Shown: positions 17,356-24,621 of the stretch, piece after piece
Numbering within the stretch: position 1 is the stretch's first letter
How the letters are laid out: every line of letters starts with the position of its first letter
Source of the DNA: Phosphoribacter sp037045045
Lineage (GTDB): Bacteria > Actinomycetota > Actinomycetes > Actinomycetales > Dermatophilaceae
Length of the DNA stretch: 64,000 nucleotides
Reading direction: 5' to 3'
NCBI GenBank assembly: GCA_037045045.1
Contig: JBAOHL010000004.1
Location: 124,001-188,000, forward strand
Notes under the pieces: model-generated
What the model was told of the DNA's origin: nothing
The model's input: the letters and a program-made list of their open reading frames with translations, nothing else
The model's database searches: none
Translations under genes and position numbers: made by a program

Positions 17356-17994
17356 ATGGGCCTCCATACGTCGCATCAACCCATCGCCAGCTTGGTCGCG
17401 GCACTCAGTGCCAGTGCCAGTGCCCTGCTTCTTGTTGGCGCGTGCACGCCTACCCTGCAGCCAGCCCCGACGAGCACACCGAGCGCGACGTCCTCGACGA
17501 GCCCAATGGCCACGAATTCCACACCGATCACCACGACGAACGACCCACCCACGAGCAGCGCACCGACCGCCGACCCCCGCCTCCCACCCGCCGCCCGGGC
17601 GGATTCGATCGAAGGCGCTCAGGAGTTCGTCAAGTACTTCATGGCGCAACTCGCCCTGAGTTGGACCGAACCAAACCCGAGCCTCTTACCCCCACTGTGC
17701 ATGCCCGAAAGCAAGACGTGCAGCGCCTACACCGCGAAGGCCCAGGAATACAAAGACAACGGCCGCAGGTATGTCGGAACCCTTTACGAAGTGCACGCCG
17801 TGCTGAGCTTTCGCTGGGCGCCGGGGACTGCGGCTGTACGGGTGACAGGCTTGCAGCCCGCCGGCAAGGTCGTGAACTCGAGCGGTTCCGTGATCGAGAG
17901 CGTTCCCGCGAGCGCCGGAGGTCTGGTCTTTACGCTTGAACATCGCGACGGGTGGCGCGTCCGCGAGATCCACGGCGAGGCGCCTGCAGAATGA
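17356..17994 (+). CDS. Array lipoprotein L9, DUF6318-type (C-x5-C subtype)
   Basis: 212 residues, start shared with L6 but C-terminal domain of the other subtype: ADSIEGAQEFVKYFMAQLAL, PLCMPESKTC, tail GWRVREIHGEAPAE. Thus the L6/L9 N-terminus has been paired with two different domains. The hinge is unusual (PTADPRLPPAARAD). Lipidated cysteine is C30. The stop overlaps an ATG (17991) that once began another cassette, now destroyed by deletion and the IS insertion. Confidence 0.87.
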   Translation: MGLHTSHQPIASLVAALSASASALLLVGACTPTLQPAPTSTPSATSSTSPMATNSTPITTTNDPPTSSAPTADPRLPPAARADSIEGAQEFVKYFMAQLALSWTEPNPSLLPPLCMPESKTCSAYTAKAQEYKDNGRRYVGTLYEVHAVLSFRWAPGTAAVRVTGLQPAGKVVNSSGSVIESVPASAGGLVFTLEHRDGWRVREIHGEAPAE

Positions 17995-18064
17995 TCAAGC
18001 CGACTCGTCTCTACGCAAACCCGTTTCGAACGAGGATTTCGCAACGCGTCCACGCCGTCGAACC
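17991..18064 (+). pseudogene. 5' stump of a decayed cassette, left of the IS element
   Basis: ATGA overlap with L9 and 24 codons (MIKPTRLYANPFRTRISQRV, then the target site) up to the insertion. The end, CCACGCCGTCGAACC, matches the 3' part of L13. With the IS and one target copy removed, a 44-codon frame would run to the stop at 19521, so an internal deletion had already gutted the gene before the insertion. Confidence 0.6.
18057..18064. repeat. Target-site duplication, left copy (GTCGAACC)
   Basis: The 8-bp sequence directly before the left IS end is repeated exactly at 19455-19462 after the right end. Eight or nine bases is the normal duplication for IS256-family transposition. Confidence 0.9.
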
Positions 18065-19454
18065 GTGAGAGTCCCCGGGAGTGGTGGGCTTTGAGGTCAT
18101 CTCGATGCCTACCGGTCAGCCCTCGGTGAGGGCGACAGGATCAGTGTCGTCGGTCTTGCCGATCTTGGCCATGGATTCCTCGGAGAGGTAGCGGCGTTCG
18201 TCGGTGGCCCATTCGTCGTGGGTGTCGGCCAGGACGGCTCCGATGAGGCGGATCACGGCGGCCTCGTTGGGAAAGATGCCCACGACTCGGGCCCGACGCT
18301 TAATCTCCTTGTTGAGTCGCTCGAGCGGGTTGGTGGACCAGATCTTGCGCCAGTGCTCGCGCGGGAACGCCGCGAACGCCAACACCTCGGCCTTGGCCGC
18401 GTCCATCAGCGCCCCGATCTTGGGGTAACGGCCAGCCAGCTCGGCGGCGACCTTGTCCCACTGCTTACCCATCGAGCCCAGGTCAGGTTGAGCGAAGATC
18501 GTGCGGAACACGGCGGCGACCATCTCGGTCTCGCCCTTGGCCACATGGGCCAGGACGTTGCGGATGAAGTGGACGCGGCAGCGTTGATGGGCCGCGCCTT
18601 GCATGGCCCTGGCGATGGCGGCGACCAGGCCGGCGTGTTGGTCGGAGATGACGAGCTGGACACCGGTCAGGCCGCGCTTCTTCAACCCGGTCAGGAACGC
18701 CCGCCAGAACACTTCGTCCTCGGAGTCGCCGACGTCCAGCCCCAGGATCTCCCGGCGCCCGTGGGCGGTGACGCCGGTCGCGACGACGACGGCCTTGGAC
18801 ACGACCATGCCGTGCTCGGTGCGCACATGCAGGTACGTCGCGTCGAGGTACACATACGGGAAGTCGACGTGATCCAGCCGGCGGGTGCGGAACGCCCCGA
18901 CCGACTCATCCAGCCCCGCGCAGATCCTGGACACCTCACTCTTGGAGATCCCCGTCCCACCCAACGCGGTCACGAGGTCATCGACCGAGCGAGTCGAGAC
19001 GCCGTGGACGTACGCCTCCATCACGACCGCGTACAAGGCCTGGTCGATCCGCCGCCGCGGCGACAAGATCGAGGGGAAGAACGACCCGGCCCGCAGCTTC
19101 GGGATCGCCAGCTGGACGTCGCCGGCGTGGGTGGTCAGCAACCGCGGGCGGGAGCCGTTGCGTTCAGTGGTGCGGGACTCGGTCCGTTCGTAGCGACCGG
19201 CGCCGATCGCCGTGGCGGCTTCAGTGTCGATCAGCTCCTGCATCGCGACCCGGACACACTCGCGGATGAAGTCAGTGCCCTCGCCGGTACGGAACACCTC
19301 CGCAAGCTCGGACAAGGCAGACTGGGACAAGGCCATCGGTGAGGTCTCCTTCGATGCGTGCTTGGCGGTACACATCGAGAATCTCGCCGGTGGCCCCCTT
19401 CAGTCAGGACGCCGCGCCGTCACCCCAAACCCCACCACTCCCAGGGGCGCTGTC
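18065..19454 (-). mobile_element. IS256-family insertion sequence, complete, 1390 bp
   Basis: Bounded by imperfect terminal inverted repeats of about 33 bp (about 26 matches), sharing the core GGGAGTGGTGGG at 18078-18089 and its complement at the right end. One transposase gene runs leftward. The flanking 8-bp direct repeat GTCGAACC is perfect, so the insertion is probably fairly recent. The element contains none of the GGCATAC motifs common elsewhere in the window. Confidence 0.9.
18116..19336 (-). CDS. IS256-family transposase (mutator type)
   Basis: 406-residue DDE transposase. Catalytic residues are visible: D165 in YLDATY, D232 in VISDQHAGL and E339 in NPLERLNKEIKRR; CRVHFIRN (about 253) belongs to the family signature. 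Length is normal and the frame is undamaged, so the element may still be active. The ATG at 19336 is preferred over one 13 codons upstream because GGAGA precedes it and the protein then starts MALSQSALSELAE, a usual family start. Confidence 0.95.
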   Translation of the reverse strand: MALSQSALSELAEVFRTGEGTDFIRECVRVAMQELIDTEAATAIGAGRYERTESRTTERNGSRPRLLTTHAGDVQLAIPKLRAGSFFPSILSPRRRIDQALYAVVMEAYVHGVSTRSVDDLVTALGGTGISKSEVSRICAGLDESVGAFRTRRLDHVDFPYVYLDATYLHVRTEHGMVVSKAVVVATGVTAHGRREILGLDVGDSEDEVFWRAFLTGLKKRGLTGVQLVISDQHAGLVAAIARAMQGAAHQRCRVHFIRNVLAHVAKGETEMVAAVFRTIFAQPDLGSMGKQWDKVAAELAGRYPKIGALMDAAKAEVLAFAAFPREHWRKIWSTNPLERLNKEIKRRARVVGIFPNEAAVIRLIGAVLADTHDEWATDERRYLSEESMAKIGKTDDTDPVALTEG

Positions 19455-19523
19455 GTCGAACCTGCTCTTCACTGTTACCTGGCCTTCGGGCTGGGTGGCC
19501 GCCGTCTGCAGGTGATCTCATGA
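19455..19523 (+). pseudogene. 3' stump of the IS-interrupted lipoprotein gene
   Basis: Begins with the right target copy and matches the last codons of L13 (CTGCTCTTCAC, GGGCTGGGTGG, CAGGTGATCTCATGA). Relative to L13 it carries several changes. It is followed by ATGATGGGTCCACGGG, a decayed copy of the L14 start region, so the lost unit was an L13-L14-like pair. No function. Confidence 0.75.
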
Positions 19524-19643
19524 TGGGTCCACGGGTGGGCGTCCGCGTACGTCTGGCCGTCGCGTCGTGTCGGTGCGAATGGGTCCGACCCCGAGTTCTT
19601 CGGCACCCGCGAGTTGATCTACCAGGACAGAAAGGGGATGGGG

Positions 19644-20294
19644 ATGCGCATGAGCGGCAAGGCTGAGGATGTTGTAGGCCGATCCCACGATCGGCCCGGA
19701 GCTCTCCTGCCTATGACGATCGGCATATCTGCCCTCCTTGTCCTCGGCGCGTGCACCCCGTCACCTCAGTCCACCCCGGTTGGCACTACCGGCACGACGT
19801 CGGCCACGAACTCACCGGCCACCACTTCGACGATCAGCAGCACGACGAACGACCCACCCACGAGCAGCGTGCCGACCACCGACCCCGGCATCCCACCCGC
19901 CGCCCGGCCGAACACCATCGCCGGAGCAGAAGCGTTCGTCCGCTACTACGTCCAGCGCATCAACGAAGCGAGTCGGACGTCCAATCCGACGCTGCTGGAT
20001 CCGCTGACGGGCCCGAACTGTCCAGGCTGCAAGCCCTTGACCGACTTCATCTCCGCCAACGCCCGCTCCGGCAACCATGTGGACGGGGACATGTGGGAGG
20101 TTGAACGAACCATCACGCAGACCTACGACGGCACATCTGCCGGCATCATCGTCACTCTGAATCAGAAGCAAGTGAACATCGTCGATCGTGACGGCCACGA
20201 AGTTGACGTCGTGGTTGCCAACCGCGTGAACCGCCTCATGACCCTCGGCTACACCTCAGTCTGGCGTCTCGACCGTGTTCAGGTGCTGCCATGA
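19644..20294 (+). CDS. Array lipoprotein L10, DUF6318-type (CPxC subtype)
   Basis: 216 residues with an N-terminus (GRSHDRPGALLPMTIGISALL, C37 in VLGAC) related to that of L12, not L1-L9. Hinge TTDPGIPPAARPNTIAGAE, then RYYVQRINEASRTSNPTLLD, CPGC and tail WRLDRVQVLP; the domain resembles the one in the broken L15. AAAGGGG precedes the chosen ATG at 19644; ATGs at 19638 and 19650 are alternatives. Confidence 0.87.
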   Translation: MRMSGKAEDVVGRSHDRPGALLPMTIGISALLVLGACTPSPQSTPVGTTGTTSATNSPATTSTISSTTNDPPTSSVPTTDPGIPPAARPNTIAGAEAFVRYYVQRINEASRTSNPTLLDPLTGPNCPGCKPLTDFISANARSGNHVDGDMWEVERTITQTYDGTSAGIIVTLNQKQVNIVDRDGHEVDVVVANRVNRLMTLGYTSVWRLDRVQVLP

Positions 20295-20680
20295 TCCGCC
20301 CCTGGGGCGACCCGAAAGCGCCTTCGCCCCTACCTATTCCACGGGCTGCTAGTCACCCGCACGGCGAGTCCCGGGGGCCGTGAACGGGGTTGATTCCTTG
20401 ATCGTGATAGGTGTGCGCCGATGACGGTCGTGGTCAACTTCTTGGGTTCTTGGTCCGGCTAGATGGCAGTGCGACAGCACGCCCCCGGCATGTCCGGAGC
20501 GGGTCGCGGGATCGGGTATGCCGTGGTCGGACCGGCGGGTGTCTCCACTCCTGTGGACGACGCTCAGCGCCGTTCGGCTGTCGTTGGCATACTCGAACGA
20601 TCGAGCGGACAGTTGGTGGGCGCGGATGGCGGCTCAATGTCCGCGAGTGGAAGCACGAGGGAAGACAGGGGAAACGGGGG
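20295..20680. other. 386-bp leader region between L10 and L11
   Basis: Holds the second copy of the conserved leader: CTGTGGACGACGC, then GTTGGCATACTCGA (20583-20596), then a stretch rich in GGCGGCT ending with GAGGGAAGACAGGGG before the L11 start. The first 200 bases show no relation to other parts of the array and no coding evidence. Confidence 0.55.
20583..20596 (+). promoter_or_regulatory. Conserved array leader element GTTGGCATACTCGA (copy 2)
   Basis: Identical to the element at 9918 and placed about 85 bases before L11, the same distance as for L1. L1 and L11 also share their C-terminal domains, so leader and gene may have been copied together, or the element is a true promoter. Confidence 0.45.
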
Positions 20681-21310
20681 ATGGACTGCACCGGTGCGCG
20701 ACCCAGCGTTCGACCTATCGCCAGGGTGGTCGCGGCACTCAGCGCGGGGTCTCTGCTTCTTGTTGGAGCGTGTACGGCCGCCCCGGAGCCGACCCCGACG
20801 GGCACAACCAGCCCGACGTCCTCGACCAGCCCAACCGCCGCCACTTCCACGACGAGCACAACGACCAACGACCCACCCACCAGCAGCGTGGCGACCACCG
20901 ACCCCGGCATCCCACCCGCCGCCCGGCCGAACACCATCGCCGGAGCAGAAGCCTTCGTTCGGTACTACGTCGATCGCGTGAACTTCGCCCTTCGCGCGTC
21001 GGACCCAACGGTCTTGGACCCCCTGACCGGTCCGAATTGTCCGGGCTGCCGAGCGATAAGGGAACTAGTCGCCGCCCACGCTGCCGCCGGCACCCGCGTC
21101 GATGACGACACCTGGACTGTGGAACGTGTCCTCACACAAACATTTGACGGCGAGAACGCCGGCGTGATCGTGACGATCAATCAGAAGAAAGTCAACATCG
21201 TCGACGGCCAAGGCCAAAAGGTCGTTTCCATGGTCGCTCAGCAGGGCGACAGCCTGCTGACGCTCAAGTTCTCCTCTGTGTGGAGACTCGATCGTTTCCA
21301 AAGGGTGTGA
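20681..21310 (+). CDS. Array lipoprotein L11, DUF6318-type (CPxC subtype)
   Basis: 209 residues, start MDCTGARPSV, C31 in LVGAC, hinge variant ATTDPGIPPAARPN. From the hinge on it is nearly identical to L1 at the DNA level (about 20920-21305 against 10250-10635), though nine other array genes and an IS lie between them. This points to gene conversion or a recent duplication with a replaced N-terminus. Clear ribosome site: CGGGGG before the ATG. Confidence 0.88.
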   Translation: MDCTGARPSVRPIARVVAALSAGSLLLVGACTAAPEPTPTGTTSPTSSTSPTAATSTTSTTTNDPPTSSVATTDPGIPPAARPNTIAGAEAFVRYYVDRVNFALRASDPTVLDPLTGPNCPGCRAIRELVAAHAAAGTRVDDDTWTVERVLTQTFDGENAGVIVTINQKKVNIVDGQGQKVVSMVAQQGDSLLTLKFSSVWRLDRFQRV

Positions 21311-21445
21311 GCAGCGATCTCGTGAGGGGTCCACATGCGGGGGTCCGCATACGTCAAACTCGCGCGTCGTGTCGTTGCGAAAAGGTCCGGCACACGGGTC
21401 CTGCGGTGCCGCGAGTTGATCGACGAGCAGAGACAGGGGATGGCT

Positions 21446-22087
21446 ATGGCCGACAAGACTGTGAGCGTGGTGGGCCGATCCCATGATCGGCCCGGAGCCC
21501 TCCTTCTGACGCTCGGTACATCTGCCGCCCTTGTCGCCGGCGCATGCACCCCGTCACCTCAACCGACTCCGGCAGGCTCCGTCAGCGCGCCGACTTCCGC
21601 GCCGACAAGCGCAACAACCACGAGCACTGCGATCAGTACACCGACGACGGCTGGGCCGACGACCGACCACGGCATCCCAGTCGCCGCCCAGGTGGACTCT
21701 ATCGAGGGCGCTCAGGAGTTCGTCACGTACTTCCTGGTGCAGTTGGACAGGAGTTGGGCCGAGCCCAACCCGGCTTTACTCGTCCCCCTCTGTTCGGCAC
21801 AAAGCAAGACCTGTCAGGACTACATCTACACAGCTCAGGAATTCCAGTCCAACGGCTGGCGATACCAAGGCGGAACCTTCGCATCAACGTCGATCGTGGC
21901 CCGATCGTGGATGTCGGGGTCAGCAACGGTTCTCGCACGAGGATCCCAACCCACCGGGAAGATCGTCGACTCGAACGGCTCGACGGTAAGGAATGTCGCG
22001 GCCGTGAACGGCGGCCTGGTGTTCGACCTATCCATGGTGGGCTCGTGGACGGTGCAGTCAATCAAGGCAGAGCGCAAGCCGACATGA
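21446..22087 (+). CDS. Array lipoprotein L12, DUF6318-type (C-x5-C subtype)
   Basis: 213 residues. Starts MADKTVSVVGRSHDRPGAL with C34 in VAGAC and an unusual linker (SAPTSAPTSATTTSTAIS). The hinge is modified to TTDHGIPVAAQVDSIEGAQ. Domain: YFLVQLDRSWAEPNP, PLCSAQSKTC, tail WTVQSIKAERKPT. Upstream DNA (21311-21440) contains a decayed copy of an L14-like start (GTGAGGGGTCCAC), another trace of cassette turnover. Confidence 0.86.
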   Translation: MADKTVSVVGRSHDRPGALLLTLGTSAALVAGACTPSPQPTPAGSVSAPTSAPTSATTTSTAISTPTTAGPTTDHGIPVAAQVDSIEGAQEFVTYFLVQLDRSWAEPNPALLVPLCSAQSKTCQDYIYTAQEFQSNGWRYQGGTFASTSIVARSWMSGSATVLARGSQPTGKIVDSNGSTVRNVAAVNGGLVFDLSMVGSWTVQSIKAERKPT

Positions 22088-22256
22088 CGAGACGCATTCG
22101 TCCCCTGTGAGCGGTCGCGGTGGCCGCGCAACTCGTCTACGCGGACCTGTGGATGACCGAGCGCCGGATGCGGGGCGTTGCCATACTCGACGAAGAAAAC
22201 GCGGCGTGGGTCAGCTAGACAACGCAGGCGCATGCTCGGAGGAACAGGGGCGGCCG

Positions 22257-22913
22257 ATGGGGTACGGGCACGATGTTGATCGGCGAGGTTGGCTCCCTCG
22301 ATCGGGTCCGGGTGATCATCGACAGGCGCTTCGGCTGGTCGCGATTGGACTCATCGTCACGGCTACCGCCGCGCTGATCGGGTGCTCACCTGGTGCCGAT
22401 CCGACGCCGACGACCGGCACGAAAGGGCCGGCACTCCTGCCAGAGAGCACCACTTCCACGTCGATGACGACGACGCCGACAACAGTGGCGTCGACGACCG
22501 ACCCGGAAATTCCACCGGCCGCCCGGGAAGAATCCCTCGCAGGAGCCGAAGCGTTCGTCCGTCACTTCTTCGAGTCGATGAACCGGGCCTACATTTCGTC
22601 CAGTTCCCGGACCTTGCGCTCCTTGGTCGCCCCGGAATGCCCGGCATGCACCGCGATCATCGCCGACATCGATGACCAGGCTGCCCGTGGACTACATGCC
22701 GCTGGGGACGTCGCCAAGGTCAAGAGCGTGGTGGCTGTCAATCCCGTGCCAGGGATGGCGAAAGTGGAAGCCCACACCGACCAACTGCCCGTGGCCATCC
22801 TTGACGCCTCCGGGAGGACGACGGCCCTGAACCCTGCCACGCCGTCGAACCTGCTCTTCACCCTCAGTTGGTCCTCGGGCTGGGTGGTCACCCGTCTACA
22901 GGTGATCTCATGA
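22257..22913 (+). CDS. Array lipoprotein L13, DUF6318-type (CPxC subtype, divergent)
   Basis: 218 residues. Longer n-region, lipobox LIGC (C43), linker with TSTSMTTTPTTV, hinge TTDPEIPPAAREESLAGAE. The domain keeps CPAC (PECPACTAII) but differs in most other places, so it is the most distant member and may be closest to the ancestral copy. A GGAGGAACAGGGG-like ribosome site precedes ATG 22257. The stop overlaps the L14 start (ATGA). Confidence 0.86.
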   Translation: MGYGHDVDRRGWLPRSGPGDHRQALRLVAIGLIVTATAALIGCSPGADPTPTTGTKGPALLPESTTSTSMTTTPTTVASTTDPEIPPAAREESLAGAEAFVRHFFESMNRAYISSSSRTLRSLVAPECPACTAIIADIDDQAARGLHAAGDVAKVKSVVAVNPVPGMAKVEAHTDQLPVAILDASGRTTALNPATPSNLLFTLSWSSGWVVTRLQVIS

Positions 22914-23545
22914 GAGGACCGCGTGCGGGAGTCGCTTATCTCCGGCCGTCGTTCAAGACGTTCGCCGCATCTGCCGTCCTTGTCGCCGGTGCATGCGCCT
23001 CGTCACCTCGGCCCACTCCGACGGGCACAACCAGCGCGTCATCGCCGACGAGCCCAACGGCCGCCATGTCCACGATAAGCACCACGAGGAACGACCCGCC
23101 CACGATCGGCACACCGACCACCGACCCCGGCATCCCAGTCGCCGCCCGGGTGGACTCGATCGAGGGCGCTGAGGAGTTCGTCAAGTACTTCATGGCGCAA
23201 CTGGACCGCAGCCTGACTGAGCCGAACTCGGCTCTCCTCGTTCCCCTCTGTACTCCACAAAGCAAGACCTGCCGTGCGTACATGGACGCGGCCGAACGGT
23301 TCACATCAAAAGGGTGGCGATACGTCGGTCGAACGTTCGCTTCAACAGCGACCTTGGGGCAATTCTGGATCTCGGGGTCTGCAACGGTCCTGGTCCAGGG
23401 ATCACAGCCGGCGGGCCGCATCGTCGACTCGACCGGCACCACCGTGGAGAAGGTGCCAGAGACAGATGGCGGCCTGGTCTTCGAGCTCACCATGCACGGT
23501 TCGTGGATGGTGCAGTCGATCAAGGGAGAGGCGCTGCCCACGTGA
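22910..23545 (+). CDS. Array lipoprotein L14, DUF6318-type (C-x5-C subtype)
   Basis: 211 residues; ATGA overlap with L13 and GTGA overlap with L15, so L13-L14-L15 form one coupled unit. C29 in VAGAC, hinge TTDPGIPVAARVDSIEGAE, PLCTPQSKTC, tail WMVQSIKGEALPT. Domain close to L12. Remnants of its start region occur near 19520 and 21320, showing that this cassette had more copies before. Confidence 0.87.
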   Translation: MRGPRAGVAYLRPSFKTFAASAVLVAGACASSPRPTPTGTTSASSPTSPTAAMSTISTTRNDPPTIGTPTTDPGIPVAARVDSIEGAEEFVKYFMAQLDRSLTEPNSALLVPLCTPQSKTCRAYMDAAERFTSKGWRYVGRTFASTATLGQFWISGSATVLVQGSQPAGRIVDSTGTTVEKVPETDGGLVFELTMHGSWMVQSIKGEALPT

Positions 23546-24295
23546 CACCACCCCATCACCGCGGATCCAGCGCCACGACCACCGTCCCGACCGACAAGTT
23601 CGACAAGCTCGACGCATCCACGTCGGGGCCGTGTCGACCCCTGAATCGGGTCGGCACGGCACGTGCAGGGAGCCCGCAGGCACGGACTGGGCGTCGGCCG
23701 TCGCGCCGGCCCTTGTCGAGGGTCGTCGCCGGGTTGGGGTTGGGCGCGACGTTGGCCTTGGCCGGATGCGCGGCTGGCACTGGTTCGGCGCCCACAGAGA
23801 CCCCGACGTCCACCGGGCCGTCGTCGACCACGGCGAGTCCCCCGCCCCTAGCCTCGGCGACGACCGGGACCCTGCCGACCGATCCGGGCATCCCACCTGC
23901 CGCACGCGCACACACCATCGCGGGAGCCGAGGCCTTCATCCCGGTACTACATCCAGCGCATCAACGACGCAAGTCGGATGTCCGACCCGACGCTGCTCGA
24001 TCCCTTGACCGGCCCCGACTGCCCAGGATGTCGTCCTCTTACGGACTTCATCTCGGCCAACGCCAGCGCCGGAACCCACGTCGACGGTGACATGTGGGAG
24101 GTGCAACGAACGATCACTCAGACGTTCGACGCCACCTCGGCCGGCGTGATCGTCACCATCAGCCAACGGCCGGCGAGGATCGTCGACCGCGACGGTCGCT
24201 CTGTCGACGTGTTGAGAGCCAACCAGGGTGATCGCCTCATGACACTCAGCTTCGGGGCGGTGTGGCGCCTCGATCGTGTCCAGATGGTGGGGTGA
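23542..24295 (+). pseudogene. Array lipoprotein L15, DUF6318-type, +1 frameshift in the domain
   Basis: The frame from GTG 23542 (overlapping the L14 stop) has lipobox LALAGC and the hinge LPTDPGIPPAARAHTIAGAEAF, then shifts at about 23940, where CCC stands in place of the CC expected from paralogs. The true continuation (RYYIQRINDASRMSDPTLLD, CPGC, tail WRLDRVQMVG) lies one frame over and is open to 24295. Either a sequencing slip or a phase-type switch in a short C-run. The N-terminus before the signal is about 55 residues too long, so the real start may be internal. Confidence 0.8.
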
Positions 24296-24476
24296 CGGCG
24301 ACCAAGGCGGAGAAGGTGCGCTTGTCAGGCCCCGCGCGGTTCGGCGACCGCATGGGCCTCCGTCGGCTCGGACCGGAGGTGGGGATCCGACGAGTATGCC
24401 GGGTGCGCGCGAGCGACGAAATCGAGCCTGAGCCGGTGGGCTAGACTGCCGTCTCGGCCCGGCCGGATCGGGCCTC

Positions 24477-24547
24477 GCGAGCGTAGCTCAATGGTAGAGC
24501 GCTAGCTTCCCAAGCTAGATACGCGGGTTCGATTCCCGTCGCTCGCT
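24477..24547 (+). tRNA. tRNA-Gly (anticodon CCC)
   Basis: 71-nt cloverleaf. Acceptor arms GCGAGCG and CGCTCGC pair fully, D stem GCTC/GAGC, anticodon loop TTCCCAA (anticodon CCC) on a CTAGC-type stem, T arm with GGTTCGATTCC. CCA is not encoded. TAGACT at about 24442 could be its -10 box. It lies directly downstream of the lipoprotein array. Confidence 0.95.
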
Positions 24548-24621
24548 CTCGCAAAAAGACCCGCCTGGCGGCGCGGCATACCGGCTCGGCGTCTGCAAAA
24601 CAGACCGCCCAGCCCACCCGA

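Noticed and set aside
10011..24295. Prophage or conjugative element as origin of the array
   Set aside because: No phage structural, integrase, replication or conjugation genes; only one IS element.
24456..24474. Terminator between the array and the tRNA gene
   Set aside because: Only a six-bp stem (GGCCCG/CGGGCC), expected often by chance at this GC content.
24477..24547. tRNA-Gly as attachment site of an integrated island carrying the array
   Set aside because: I found no second copy of the tRNA 3' end in the window, no integrase gene, and the array lies at the 5' side of the tRNA.
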